DNA of 64,000 nucleotides from Dillenia suffruticosa. Its lineage: Eukaryota; Streptophyta; Magnoliopsida; Dilleniales; Dilleniaceae. Made by a program: the position numbers and the translations under genes. The stretch lies in the NCBI GenBank assembly GCA_033439265.1, contig JAVTVX010000017.1, forward strand, positions 8,082,001-8,146,000. Reading direction: 5' to 3'. The notes under the pieces are model-generated. The model was not told the DNA's origin. It worked only from the letters and a program-made list of their open reading frames with translations, and did not search any database. This document shows, piece by piece, positions 10,501-23,332 of this stretch (positions are counted from its first letter, which is position 1; each line of letters opens with the position of its first letter).

Positions 10501-13455
10501 TCCCATTTCATTAAGCTAAATCTGTTCCTGCCCTCCACATTCCCCCAAAAGAACATTTTCTTATGTTCTTTCCATGACTCCACAAATAGCTTTATCCATG
10601 GTTGTCTAATCAGGTATTGTAGAATGTATCTATTTTCTTATATTCTTCAAAGTCTAACATATTGTATTGTATATCAAAGCCTTTTAAAAAAAATATTTCA
10701 GAATATATATCCTTGAAAAATATGCTAGTAACATTAAAATAAAAAACTACAAATAGTGGAACAAGCTAGGCCACAACTTTTAAGCATTAATCACACGCTT
10801 CTTTCCATTGCTCATGTCTTTTTACTCTTATTTTTCAAATTTTGCTAGAGCTAATCAGACTTCGCACAAAAGAGCCAACTTAGAAACACTAATATATAAT
10901 TCTTTCTAAACCCATTAAAGATCCTAAAACAGGATAATATTTTATCATTCTTAGAATTTAAAAAGTCAGAAATACTAGAAAAGGGGCTATCGTTGTCATC
11001 CTAAAACTTGGAAAGTGTGCATGAGGATCACCCTGGCCTAAACCCCTATGAATGCTTGAATGAGAAGAAATGCACCACTAATATAAACAAAAAGGGTGCT
11101 TGAGGATTACCCTGGCTTAAACCCCTTAACAAGAAGAAATGGCCAGTACCAAACCCATTAACCAAATGAGAAAAACAGATAATGCATTTCTTAATCCAAC
11201 TTCTCTGTTTCCTACTGAAACCCGAATATAAAATTGGGAATCTCAACAAAAATGCTCATGATCATTTTCTAAATCTATTTTGGCTAGCAATTACCCACCT
11301 ACCTCCCCCTTTCAATTTGGATCCACCATTTAATTTGCTATTAAAGCCGCCTCCAAAGTTTGCCATCAAAACCATGCTGGAATTTGCAAACCATCTTCAT
11401 GATTTTTATCTTTTTGTCAATGCCTAGGACAGAAGTCTGTATGCACCTCTTGCCAAACTAATAAGCTGGTCCCAATAGTCCATGATGTTTGAATTCCCAG
11501 CATTGTTGGTATAACACCGCTTGATACTTGACACAAATTTTACTCATGACAATTCTTTAAGTACACATCATGACACATGGCCTCCCAATTGGCTAGAAAG
11601 AAAAGGGCCAAAGAAAAACCATCGAAGACAGGAGATAGGCTCCCAACTTGTTTCAATAACCTGTTTACTGTAAGGACTTTGCAGGTCAAAGATCTTCTAA
11701 TCCTCATTCCTGTGATTTATTTCTTAATTTTAATTGTTTCTGAGTTGCAAAGAAATCATTTGCCAGAAAGTGTCAACAATTATTTCAGTGCAAGCAATTT
11801 AAGAGTTATGCGTAATATTACGCTTCCCAAAGAGATCAATTGCATCTCGTTTGGATAGTTTCCATTTGTAAATACCTTTTTCATGCTTTCTAAATTTCCT
11901 TTTTTTTTTTTTTTTGAACCTCCAAAAATTAGAGGTTTCTTAACACCCACAAACTTATCCTGCAACCGAATGGTTTAGACCTAGCCTTTAATCCTAAGGA
12001 GAAAGGATATCAACTTCAAGACATTCAGTCACAACCTAATGAGTTAGAAAGCCCAAATATATAGGATTACCTCTATCACCATCTAGTACTTCCTTCACAT
12101 TATATAACAAGCACAAACAGTATTTTGCCAAAGAAATATCCAGCATTACAACATTCCCAATAAACTACCCTCAACACAAATTGTTTCACCTTGATCATGC
12201 CATCAAGAGTTGATGCTGAAACTAAATAAATACACAAACAAGTAATTTCATTTTTAGAACAATCAACAAGTTTTGATTAATTGAGCTTCTCAGTGCCAAA
12301 ATGAACATCTGTAGATTTGTGATATCCTGTGGATTTGGAATTCAAAACCTCTAGTTTTGTCAAGTCTTGAAAACAAAGAAAAAGATTTGCAAACTCTGGT
12401 TATTCCACAAATGAATGTCGTAAATTTGAGGCTCCACTATAAATCCCTTGGAAGTGCTATTTTTACATACATCAACACAAAGATCAATACTCTAATCATT
12501 ATGTACACATGCATAATGGACTATTTGGTATCATGATCACCACCTTCATGCCAATTGCCACAAAGGATTGTAATCTTTATTTTCTCCATTGTGATTTCTC
12601 TAGGTTACTCCAGGATGAGTTTTCAATATCTGGGGGAGTTTGGGTTTGTCCTCCTTTGCTGAATCAGTTCTTTGCAACTAAATTCAAAGGTCTTAATGAC
12701 TAATCGTCATTTCTGGCTAAAGCTGAATGCGAAAAATTTAAATAACCGCTTTCTCACAGCTCATTCTGTCTGGGAAAAGCTGGTGCTTATGGCATCCCCT
12801 GCAGTTTATAGGATTCTATTTTGGGATGCACAAAGAAGCTAGAGCTCTAATTAAATGTTGTGCGATCTCTCTTTTGTTTCTCCATTTTTCTTTTCTTTTC
12901 TTTCGAATGTCTTCTCCTCCTTGTTGTATCTACTACGTTGTTTCTTTTTAGTGTGCATTGAATTCTTTCTCTATTCAATAATTGGATACATTATCATTAA
13001 TATTATTTGAGAAGACAACAACCATTTCAAAGAATGGAGAAAGCAGGGCCAAACCGGACCTATGGTTTCCATTTTCTCTTTATTGCAAATCACCACTTTC
13101 AATCTATTCAACTAATCTCATACCACAAACAAATCATCAATGCCCAATCCTAAAACGCCAAGAATTGTCAAAATTATCCAAAATCGTTCACTTCAGAAAA
13201 TCGTATGCCAAACCCAATAAAACCCAAATGGAAAAACAATTATAGAAGCTAGCAAAAAGCAAAAAGAAACACAAGAGGAGAACCATGGAGGGAGTTAGGT
13301 GAAAAGCAAAGACTAAAGGAGCAGAGAAAGACCTTCTGGCGTTTCCAAGCAAGAAACTGTGCGGGAGTGATTGGATTAGGGTTTGGTCCGTTTGGTTCTC
13401 TGGAAGTCGATTCGTTGTCTTTTGAGGGATGCTGCTTCTCTTCTTTTGCGCCCAT
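7489..13455 (-). CDS. Small DFRP-C domain-like protein (ZC3H15/Tma46 C-terminal type)
   Basis: Two exons in minus orientation are 13,333-13,455 (ATG at 13,455, codons 1-41, donor AAG before GTCTTT) and 7,489-7,623 (acceptor TTTGGTAG, codons 42-85, stop TGA at 7,489-7,491). The join is phase 0 and the predicted protein has 85 residues. Residues 29-41 (ITPAQFLAWKRQK), a basic helix rich in Lys, Arg and Ala, and residues 68-73 (NGRELF) match in order the C-terminal region of DRG family regulatory proteins: human ZC3H15 has ITLESFLAWKKRK followed later by SGREVF. That region binds DRG GTPases and helps control translation. The zinc fingers of ZC3H15 are absent, so this is a DFRP-C-only protein; its role here is inferred from the family. 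The N-terminus is polar and disordered-looking. The 5.7-kb intron is loaded with LINE remnants. Confidence 0.78.
7990..9330 (-). mobile_element. Degraded RTE-type LINE inside the intron
   Basis: Minus-strand reading in shifting frames recovers the C-terminal half of an RTE-clade reverse transcriptase. Visible blocks are YEGGVINVRTCG, FPIHIGLHQDSAL, the catalytic region HFANDTMLIDETEES (about 9,055-9,100), KLELWRDILEFRGFRL, AGRMK, GKFYRTVVRSVLLYAIECW (about 8,690-8,760), IMNKM*EYRLR*CEHVQR and TPIRRS (about 8,120-8,200). The usual FADD motif reads FAND, which removes one catalytic Asp. The element is 5'-truncated at about 9,330, has several stops, and is interrupted by an AT-rich insert of about 350 bp (roughly 8,290-8,635). 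It lies in the same orientation as the host gene. Confidence 0.82.
9700..11430 (-). mobile_element. Degraded L1-type LINE inside the intron
   Basis: Minus-strand reading gives RT motifs of a plant L1-type LINE. About 11,249-11,046 carries FSRKQRSWIKKCI, VNGFGTGHF and RGLSQGNPQAPFLFILVV, equivalent to the usual RGLRQGDPLSPFLFVLV. About 10,620-10,500 carries QPWIKLF, FFWGNVEGRNRF and MKWEVV. About 10,400-10,200 carries SVKYGAENSGW and, in another frame, DIGNGARTRSQ. The catalytic YADD block is not recognisable. Around 11,020-11,130 the phrase ggatcaccctggcctaaacccc occurs twice in slightly different form, a local tandem duplication of the RT motif. Many stops and frame changes are present. The limits at both ends are uncertain. 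Confidence 0.72.
11431..13332. other. Intron sequence of the DFRP-like gene without recognised content
   Basis: The sequence is AT-rich with a T-run near 11,900-11,916. The 12,500-12,850 part is less AT-rich and has a short open frame, but I recognise no domain. It may be an older repeat. Confidence 0.4.
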
Positions 13456-13479
13456 CTCTGTTCCCAGCTCCCCCCCACC

Positions 13480-15040
13480 CCTCGATTTTGGTTATCTTCA
13501 ATTTCTAAAACACAAAATACCTTTCCTCTTTACCCTTTTTATTTTAATAATGTTTGGCGGACTTCTCCCTGAACGAAGAAGAGAAGCTAAAAAAAAAAAA
13601 GGCCCGTACAACGAAGCACGAAATCAAAGCCTCTAATTTAACCCTACAATTGCATTTGAATCAATAATCAGAAAACCCGATCCGTTGGTTCACTGGTCGG
13701 TGGTCCGACCGGGTTTGACCCGTGGTCAACCCATTGAGATATTAAAATACTATAAAATATAATTATATATATATAATTATATAATATTATAGATGAGTAG
13801 ATACACATATAATTAAAAATTTTTCAGTTTAAAGTTGTCTCCTAAATTTATTCGCTTTGAATTCAAATATTGAATTTCAGCTAATTTATAAATTTATTAA
13901 TTCATGATTATAATTCTTCACTTTAGATATGATTTTAAATATTAATTTGTTGATAATCATCAACATATCTTAAAATTTTAAATTTATTCTTCAAAGAGAA
14001 GACGAAGCACTAGGGTTATGTTCTAAGCTTTTTGATATGTTCTTAAAATTTTATAAATTTATTATTATTTTTTTTTTATAATCATCAATTTGATGTGTTC
14101 TAAATTTTAAATTTACAAATTCTGATAGTTATTTTAGTATTTCATCAACTAAACTAATAATCACTTTAAAAGTATTATAATTTTCAAACTATAATATCTC
14201 CTTCAAATTGATTACACTATACAAGTGCTTAATCATCCACAAATGTATATATATGAACTTACCTATTCCCCAGACTTTTTGAATTTGTGAGTCTAAGTGC
14301 TTATGGTACAAGTTTTTTAAATAGATTATTGTCATATCTTATATGTTAAACTCTCCAAATTCTTGCTTTTTCAAAGTGGAGAAATTTGCAAACTTAATGC
14401 TTCCCCCCCCCCCCCCCGGCGCTTAGATTTACTCCATTTAGTTCATTTCTAGTAGATCAAACCAAGGACCTTGGCCTTATCTTGGTGCAACTGAATGATA
14501 CTGTCAGCGCAATCTCTTTTTTATCCTTTTCTCGATAAAAAAGAGATTGGTATTGGTTGACATCCTAGAAACCTCCCGCGCTCTCATTATGGTTGATCAT
14601 TGCCTTCCCATGTTCATTTTTTTGTTAGACTTTCCCTTCTGGTGGAGGCAAAGAGCAAGGCATTGGTGTTTTTGACATGTACTTGTTTCAAGTGGAAAGT
14701 GATGCGACTAGTCGGGGCACTGTGCTAAAATTCGGATGCAGATGGATCAGTACTTTTTTGGCAGTGACTGGTGAGAACACGCGCACGCACACACACGAAG
14801 CTCCCATCAAATGGTGACCCAAACGATCATCGCTTCGTTGTTCTTCAACAAAAATCTTGTAACTCCTCCATTTTATTCCATTCCCACAAATATTTTACAA
14901 AAAGGACTTGGAAAGGGCGGAGGGTTATGAGTAGACATTTTCGCCTTCTTGGAAGGGTGGGATGGTTGGTTACCGCTGCAGTTGAAAACCATATGTTACA
15001 TATCTAAAAGCACACTACACAGAGACTACGTACTAAAATA
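13480..15040. other. Intergenic between the DFRP-like and SULTR2 genes
   Basis: Probable promoter and 5' UTR of the minus-strand DFRP-like gene come first (about 13,456-13,560). A short GC-richer block at about 13,675-13,735 with ggtcggtggtccgaccggg-like self-complementary phrases looks like the end of an old dispersed element. It is followed by about 600 bp of AT-rich DNA, a C-run at about 14,404-14,418 and the hairpin listed separately. The 3' flank of SULTR2 ends the stretch. Confidence 0.4.
14511..14548. repeat. Perfect 14-bp inverted repeat
   Basis: The arms aatctcttttttat and ataaaaaagagatt are separated by a 10-nt loop. The function is unknown. Confidence 0.85.
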
Positions 15041-15045
15041 CATTT

Positions 15046-18000
15046 TCAGTAGCAACTAGGTGTAGCCAATTTGGAAACAAGACAAGAATCCATGGCTTCA
15101 CTAGCAGTGAGAAAGACCCATTTTGCTCCGATTTTATCTACAAATTTGGCCAACTTCAGCTTGTGAATCACTTGCCATCTCGGGTTTGCTATAGCTAACT
15201 GCAAACAACAGAGCAAAAATTGGCATCAGGAATATGAAAAGCTCGGCAAATGAAGCAGACGATTCCAAGCACTTACTTCTATGCCTCGAGAAGTGAAGTC
15301 CTTGTGCAGTTCTTCCAAAGCAATGATGCCTGAAGTGTCTATATTCATCATATCTGCCATACAACATATCAGTCACTAACATATATGTGCAGTTCTTCAT
15401 CATGGAAACAGCCTCTTTGCAAGAATGTAATGGAGAGGTTGCATACATATATGCTCACTCTCCCTTTACCCCCACACTAAACCGGAGAATACATTGTGCA
15501 CTAACTTACATGACAAATCAAGGATAACTGCTTGAATCCTCGATTTAGGATTTTCTTTTTCTACATCCTCTTCATTGGTTATCCGCCGTATTATCCTGAC
15601 ACACATGACATCCATGGATTTCGCATTAACCAAATTGTGCTACTTCTGTCCAAGTAAATTTATAGGCATATATGCATGGGAATAAGTACCTTTCTCTGAT
15701 GAAACTAGCATTGGCAAAACAAAGAAAGGCACAATTAATGCGGATCATCATAATGCCCGAAGTTGTTATGGCTGCTGGGTATTGGTTGACATCACAGAAA
15801 ACATCAGTTCCGGGAAGTTTTCCTAGCACTTCAGTCCCAGGTAGAATTGCATTTAGCAAAATCTTTGCAAATGAGATCAAGACCTGCAATAGTTACGGTG
15901 CACATTTTTTTATTTTGTTGCCATGAAAATTACTTTCTATTCATAGAACTAGATTGAAACTCGTCACCCTGAACTAACTTGCACAAAGCTTTTAGTTCAT
16001 GTAGCAGTCTATAGATCAATAGAAGTAACATATTAGAGCACATAAAATACAAATAATTGAACTAGGTCGGCTTGTTTTGGCAGGTTTAAACCAAGTGCAT
16101 TTTACCAATGCAATTGTGCAAGTGAAAGATGGAACCCACTGATCACGAGACTTGGTTGGCTCTCAAAACCCTACTGCCTCTAAAAATTGATCCCCATTAT
16201 ATCCTCCTAAGTAGTAGTAATCTATGTGCAATTTGCAGGAGCGTCTCAAACACTACTTATGCAAGAAATTTCAAATTCAGCTGTTATTTTTGGTATCTAC
16301 TGATCCAAATTGCATGTCTGTGACTAATTTTTCCTTATCCTTATCTTTACAAGGGTTAAAAAATGATTACCGCGGCTAAAAGGCCAATCTCCACCGAAGC
16401 AAACAAAACTCCAAAGAAGGCACCAAGGCAAGCTAGAAAGTCGAGTTTATCAACCTTCCAAATATGATGAGCTTCATTTATATCAATGAGGCCAGGAAGA
16501 GCAGAGAGGATAATTGAAGCGAGAATAGCAATGGGAGTGTAATAGAGAAGCCTGGTAAGCAATTCAAGTGATAAAAACACAGTAATTGCCATCACTATAT
16601 TTGATACCGCAGTTTGACAGCCTGCACTAAAATTAACAGCTGTCCTTGAAAATGAACCTGCACAAATTTACCACACCCCAGTTCACATATCCATTAACTT
16701 TCAGTATCCATTTTGATTTTTTTATAGGTCAATGAGAAGTTTGTGATTTTACCGGTTGCTACATAGCAAGATGTTAAAGACCCTGCAATGTTTGTAAAGC
16801 CCATAGCCACCATTTCCTTGTTACCGTCTAAGTGGTAGCCTTTGATCGAAGCAAAGGATCTACCAACAGCAATTGCTTCCTGGTACAAAACTTACTAGTT
16901 TAAACGAAGAGAAAAATGTGATTAAATCTCATAATTTAAATAAATGAGAGAAAGTTAGAAAGACCCACTGTGAGGGCGACAATAGCAGTTATTAATCCAA
17001 TTTTGGCAGCTCCTCCAACATGTGGGCCATTGAGTTGCAACTGATGAGCAGAGCTTGGATTGATCCCTCCTTTAACGTGCTTCACAGTCTTGACTCCATG
17101 TTTGTCAGCTTTTGTCATGACGACTATTAAAGTTGATAAAATAACCGACACTAGAGGAGCAAGAGCTGGCAACCAGAAGAGCCTCCTGTTCCTTCTGCCC
17201 TACATATGACATGAAACTGGACTGTTTAGTTTCTGTAGAGGGTGGGATCCCATATCGGGGTTGTGTGAATTCGAATTGCTTACAACAAATCTGGTGGCCA
17301 AGATGAAAATCAGGAACAAGCTTCCGATGACAAAATTCAAGGGGTACCACTGTCAAAAAGCACAGGAGAAAAAAAAAATATGCCCTTGAATCAGTGAACT
17401 CTCTTGATCACTCAAATTGGACAAACATAAAATACTCTTATATACTGATTGATCCGGGCATTTTTTATGTGGGTGAGACGCTTCTTATAATGCCAAAGGA
17501 AAAAAAGGAAGTATTGGAATCCGATCAAAGTTTCTATTTTTTTTTTTCTTTAATTATTCTAAAGCACTAGCAAAGCTTACTGGATGATGCAGTGATTCCC
17601 AGACTGACTGAATGACTGAGATCACATCTGTTTTGGTTGTGAAGTGACTAATTCCCAGTAAACCTTTTAGTTGTTGCAGACCAATGACTATGGCTGCCCC
17701 TCCCATGAACCCAACAACAGCTGCATGTGACAGGAAATCTACAAGAAATCCCAATCTGCTCAAAGCAACAAACTAATTAGGAATGAAAGAACACCTAGGA
17801 TTGAACTGATAACTAAAACACAAAGATTTTACCTTAGCAATCCAAAAATAGTTTGGAATATGCCAGCGAAGAATGTCACTGTGAAAACAAGCTTCCTATA
17901 GGCAGCAGGATCGGCCACAGGATCTTGCAGTTTTGGAACCATGGAGGACAACAAGAGTGAAACAACGGCCACAGGACCAATGGCAATCTCTCTTGAACTT

Positions 18001-18699
18001 CCCATCAAAGCATAAATCAGTGGTGGTACAACACTAGTGTCTGAGCGAAACAAGAACGCCCGAAGTCACAAAAGCATTACATGTCCTCTAAATGAAAAAG
18101 AAAAAAGCAAAAGGTACTTTCCCACAAAGGGCTGAATCAGGACTTGTTTTTAGGACATATTCATAGGGGTGTTACAGAAGTGAGAAAGCAAAAACCTACA
18201 CAGGCCATATTGTGGATCAAGCTTTGCTAAACCAGCATATCCAATACTCTGACAACAAATTCAAAATGTCAAGAAGAGTCGGTGAAAGAGATAGGCCTAA
18301 AGGAAAAAATAAAACAGGTTTATCGATTTTGTATACCTGTGGGATGCTAAGACTAGCAAGAGTGAGTCCTGCAAGCAAGTCATTTTTAAACATGGATGCC
18401 TTGTAATTCCTTCCCCAGCTAAGAATAGGGAAGACAGCTTGCAAGAAGGAAAAGACACGGCTTGATCTGGATAGTTGCTTCTTGGAAAAAGAAGCTGATG
18501 ATGAAGAGAGCTTGTTTTTATTCTTGTCTCCAAGAGGAAAAACAGTCTCTTTAATAGAAGCAATGAACTCATGGCACATAGTAGGTGGATCAGGAGGGTT
18601 GAGCACCCATTGAGACCTCTGAGACATCATCAGAGGAGGAGCATCTCTAGCGTTGCGTTGCTCCTCCATGCTTAAGGTCTCGATGGACGATGAATCCAT
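15046..18699 (-). CDS. SULTR2;2: Group 2 sulfate transporter, SULTR2;2-like
   Basis: A H+/sulfate symporter of the SLC26/SulP family. Twelve exons with GT-AG borders join in frame: 18,337-18,699; 18,200-18,248; 17,833-18,040; 17,581-17,755; 17,284-17,349; 16,969-17,199; 16,753-16,879; 16,371-16,657; 15,690-15,883; 15,510-15,595; 15,277-15,353; 15,046-15,198. The product has 671 residues (Arabidopsis SULTR2;1 has 677). Residues from about 80 to 490 form the membrane domain, with the SulP signature [20 protein letters not shown]; a C-terminal STAS domain carries NIDTSGI, with conserved Thr at about 602. Phrases such as [20 protein letters not shown] and [17 protein letters not shown] are closest to SULTR2;2 as I remember it. 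The ATG at 18,699 has A at -3 and G at +4; the codon at 18,738 is TTG, so the longer frame is not the start. Group 2 carriers are low affinity and act in vascular tissue. No lesion seen. Confidence 0.95.
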
Positions 18700-18773
18700 G
18701 CTTGAAGGATTTTGTTGAAGTGTTTGGGAGAACCACAAGAGAGGCCTAGGCTTCGGAGTAACTAGGCAATGGC

Positions 18774-18782
18774 TATATATAG
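18774..18782 (-). promoter_or_regulatory. TATA box of the SULTR2 gene
   Basis: Minus-strand tctatatatagcc lies about 80 nt upstream of the ATG at 18,699. It predicts a start of transcription near 18,745-18,750 and a leader of about 50 nt, which supports the 18,699 ATG. Confidence 0.65.
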
Positions 18783-20967
18783 AACAACCGGAAGAGGATA
18801 TGTGAAGTTATTTAATTTCCTAGTGGCCATGCCTTGGCCCCTGTATCAAAAAAGGTTACTTGGAAACAACAATGTTTGTATGAGTGTATATATTCTATCT
18901 ATTTGTATAAACCCAGTGAGCCAATTTGGTTTTGGTATTTCAAGAGTAACATGTGCATAAGCCACCTCATATATCTAGATAGATGCCTCACAAAAGAAGG
19001 GACAGAATTTCTCAAATCAGGTCTATCAGTAATGAACATCCGCAAAATTGTTTGAACATTTTTTTCAATTTCTTCTTGTGTATGTGTAAGTAGTTCAATG
19101 ATGGTGTGTCTAACAGGAGGACTGTAAACTTAAATCAAGCAAAAGAGCTCCTTTTGTCATCAAAAAATATAGTAGCAGACTAGTTTTAGCCTCTTTTGAA
19201 ATATTGATGATTTCCGAGGCCCGACTGAGCAGAATTAGAAACCTGCTCCCTTCTTCTTCTTCTTCTTATTATTTTTTTCAATCAATTTTTTACATCCCAA
19301 AAACCAGCCGCTAAGGCGTCACTTCACATAGGTGTACATCAAACAAACAATCATGTAAATTATAAAGCAACATAAACAGCAATGTAAGAAGAAGGGACTC
19401 ATGGTGTGTCCCCTAATCTCACTCTAAACATGTTTTTCTTTTCATCGAAACACCCCCACCCCAATAGAGAAATCAGAGGTCATCAAAGAAATTTCACCCC
19501 AGTAGAAGGGGAACAATGCTTAGAAGAAGCCCTAAAGATCTTAAATGTTAAAAATTCTGAAAGGAATATATACGTAGATAAGAGACAACAACATCCACCA
19601 AGACCCTACCCTTAACCACGACAAATATCATATGTATCTTAGCGTATTGTGCTGTATTGCACCTGCAGATCATGTGGACCAGATACCTTTCCAATGGTGG
19701 GCTGAACTGTAATGTGACAAATCATTACAGTACAGATTAAATGGCCAAACATTTGGCTACCCATAAAAAAGCTGATGAAAGCCATTTTTTTTTCTTTTTG
19801 AGGGGAGGGCGGATTGTCACGTAAGGATTATAAGATGGACACACCAAAATTGTTTTGTCCGCTCCTTTTCGTCACACTATATTCCAATGCTCTTTAATGT
19901 GCTCAAAACCCAAGCCTATATACGAGTTGGCTACAAGCGCCATATCTAACCTTGACTGCTAGCTGAACAAGTCAAGTGGTTTTCTTGTTGTTTATAATTT
20001 TCAACCCTAGGAGGCTTATTCAATTGAATGCGGACTACAATGTCTTCTCGAAATCATATCTGCCTTCACAAGTGTAGTACTGTGTGTCTTTATCTCACAT
20101 TAATATTGTATTTAATAAATGAGATCTCGCCGGGTTTAATGAGATTGGATGAGACTTTGTAGAAAATTACTGAGATTTTGAACACACTCTCTCTCTCCCC
20201 CTTTTCATTTCTTCTCTCACCATTCATTAGCTTTGCCCCTTCCATAAATCGGAATTAATGATTTTCAAGTAAATGAAAACTTCTAAATTCTATTTAGCTC
20301 TTTCTCCCTCCTTCTCTCATTATTGAAGGAAGATCTAGTCAACAAGTTAAACCCATATTATATGATGAGGATTTTGATCCTTGTCTGTCAAATAATTATT
20401 CTGGTTATGCCACTTTAATTGGAATTTTGAAAGGTTATAAAAAAAAGGCCAATAAGGGTGCCACTGGAAATTTGTGGAAATTTAATTTCTAAGTCTCCTC
20501 AAATTTTGAGCAATATATAAAAATTTATGATGAAAAAGGTGAAGAACACGCAGCCCCACAGATTCATTAGCAACCCACAGGATTAACATATTTAGCTTAC
20601 ATTTTGCCCTTTCATTTGTTTAGATTGTTTATGTAGTTAGTGTTAGTATTCAATAAATGTATAAAATGTGGATTTAAGCTAAGGTAATGTAAATACCAAA
20701 AATCAAGCAATTTAAAGAAGTAATTTTGAGAAAAGTAAAGTAGTTTGTATCTCTGTCTTCTTGTGTGGGTGAGTGCTTTTCTCCCATGGTCTTGAATAAG
20801 AGGGAAAAAAAATCACGGAAACCGTCTAAAAATTATCTCCATTAGAAAAGAAACATAATTTATGATTATAGGTCACCAAAATTTTGATTTTTTTTCTTTT
20901 TAATTTTTAATATAAGAATCATAAAAATCATAAAAATATACATATTCGGAGAAAATCATTCCTAAGC

Positions 20968-21290
20968 TGAAACGGTGATACGGTACTAAATGCTTAGCGA
21001 AAGACATTTGGTGGATATGATATATTGTGTCCAAACTCTTGTGGAGGCAATCTCGCTCATTTATGTTGGCCTTAATTGAGAGTGGAGCCCTAAAAAGAGA
21101 CACCAGAAGTTCATTTTAAAACTAAAATCGTGATATAGTATTAAATGCCAATACAGTGCAATGTAGTGCATTGTGAAAGATGGACAGGTGGTCTTTGGTG
21201 GGGTATGATATTGTGACCAAACTCTTGCGGTAGCAAATTCACTCATTTATGCTGGCTTTAATTGAGAGTGGAGCCCCCAAAAAGCGACAC
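20968..21290. repeat. Diverged tandem duplication, two copies
   Basis: Copies at about 20,968-21,102 and 21,125-21,290 share ordered phrases such as ccaaactcttg, ctcatttatg and ttaattgagagtggagccc, with indels between them. No coding potential. Confidence 0.85.
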
Positions 21291-21375
21291 TGCCATGTGG
21301 GAGATGGCCAACAAAGAAAAAATTTTTGTATGACGCTTTTCCAATTTTAAAATTGAAATGATAACGTTTTTCAAG

Positions 21376-21379
<4 letters not shown>

Positions 21380-21412
<33 letters not shown>
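21380..21412. repeat. TA microsatellite
   Basis: An uninterrupted TA run of about 33 bases. Confidence 0.95.
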
Positions 21413-21415
<3 letters not shown>

Positions 21416-22170
21416 TTATATTACAGAGGTCTATTTTAAAAAGTGGAAACCGATGTTAAATGGGCTTTTTTACATTAAAAAAATTATTAATATAATAAGT
21501 AATTAATAGAGATTTGATTTTTATATTCTAAAACTCTATATTTTCTCTATATATTTTTTAGAGAAATATTATAATTAATATAAGCAAAATAAAAGTACGA
21601 AAAGTCACCGAAACACCGACAATAATTGTTCAATATTTTCAAAACATTTGGATTACGAAGAATGTTATGAGTCTTCATTTTGCCATTATTTTATATGTCT
21701 CAGGTTATATGTATAATAAACATACTATGATTTCTTTTAAGAAAATAAATTTTAATTTCTAATATTATTTAATAATTGTATGACCCTATTATATAATCGT
21801 AAATTCATATATTTCTTATTAAATTAAAAAAAAAATTATTGGATAATCGTAAATTAAAATAAAATTTAGAGTTTTCTTGGGAATGCTACTTGCGTAAAAT
21901 TTGTTCATTGATTTTTTACGGAGGGAAGCAAATGGTTCAATTGGGAACCTGATTCTCCCCTAGAAGTCCTGTGGTAATTATTATTATTAGTTGGTAGTGT
22001 AGTATTATTGATCCTTTGGGAAAAATCATCCGAAAAACTAGAACTAACTTCGCCCTCAGAGTCAAAATATATGCAATGATTGGAAGCCGGCAAACGTGAA
22101 CGTACCATCTAAATTATTGGTTTAGCTTTCTGTAATACATTCAAGTTGGAAGGCATGTCCCTAGTTCATA

Positions 22171-22174
<4 letters not shown>

Positions 22175-22211
<37 letters not shown>
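22175..22211. repeat. TC microsatellite
   Basis: An uninterrupted TC run of about 36 bases. Confidence 0.95.
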
Positions 22212-22212
<1 letters not shown>

Positions 22213-23298
22213 GTGAATTGTATCTTTCATAAGAGGGAAGGGGTTTAGACACTTAAACCTAGCCTTGTGTTCAGACAAGAAGGATGCTGTGCCCTTAACA
22301 GTTAAATGTAGTGATGGAGGCTTCGACCTCTCCCTTTCTCTCTTCCTTATTCATTCTTATCTATCCATCTTGTTCATGCTCGTGCTGAACATGGCCTAAG
22401 ATTTGGAACTAGCGCTTGTGTTGGCAGTGACACATAAATGGGGGAGGGGTATTTTTTTTTTAGGTAAATTTTCTCATGTTTACTCCTAATAATATTTTGC
22501 GCCTCGTTATTTAAGAAATTATATTTTATATTCTGATATTTAAATTTTAATAACACTTTATATTAAAAGTTTAACTACATTAGTTTATAAAATTCCAAAA
22601 GTCCCCTTAGATTACAATGCGTGTTTCTAAAGATTTTATTTTTCAATCTTCTTCCTCCTCTTTTCTCTATGTCTTCTCTGTCCGTGTGCTCTCTCTTTAC
22701 CTCTCTTCTTTTTTATGATCAATGCCAAATCATTTCAAAGCACACTTGTTTATCTTCGTGACTCTTCCCTACCCACTTTTTCCGGTTACTTCCAAACACA
22801 GTTTTTATCTTTGTGAGACTATGTCTTCTGCTGACAAGACAATCGATAGTTGGCTTTGATTTGAGTGATTAGATCTCATAAACTATTGACCCAGAGCATG
22901 ATCAAACTAATTTTTTTTTTTTAAGACCAAAAAAGAGAATTTCAATTACGAGAGTGACTGAAACTTCATGAAAAAGTGATTTAATTGCTTGGATTAAAAA
23001 AATGTTAACAGGGTTAAATTTTATTAGAATTATGTTTCGTTAAAAAGTGTTTGGGCAATCTTATGATGAAATTTTGTATGTTTTTTTTTTCTTTGTGAAC
23101 AGAAATGGTAATAAAAAAAATAGATTAAATTACAATTGTTGATGTGATTTTTGCTTCGACACCCATACTCAATGTATAGAAAATTTTAAGTCCGGATGAA
23201 CCCTTAGACCCCATTAACCCCGTCCCACTAATCTTAGCATGGTAGAAAGTTAATTCATGAGTAATCTTGGCTAAAAGGTGACCTACTCTAGGCAAAAA

Positions 23299-23332
<34 letters not shown>

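Noticed and set aside
14404-14418. C-run as a regulatory or quadruplex site
   Set aside because: A single homopolymer run without the spaced G or C tracts needed, and prone to length error.
18700-18738. N-terminal extension of SULTR2
   Set aside because: The first codon is TTG, and the TATA box leaves almost no leader for it.
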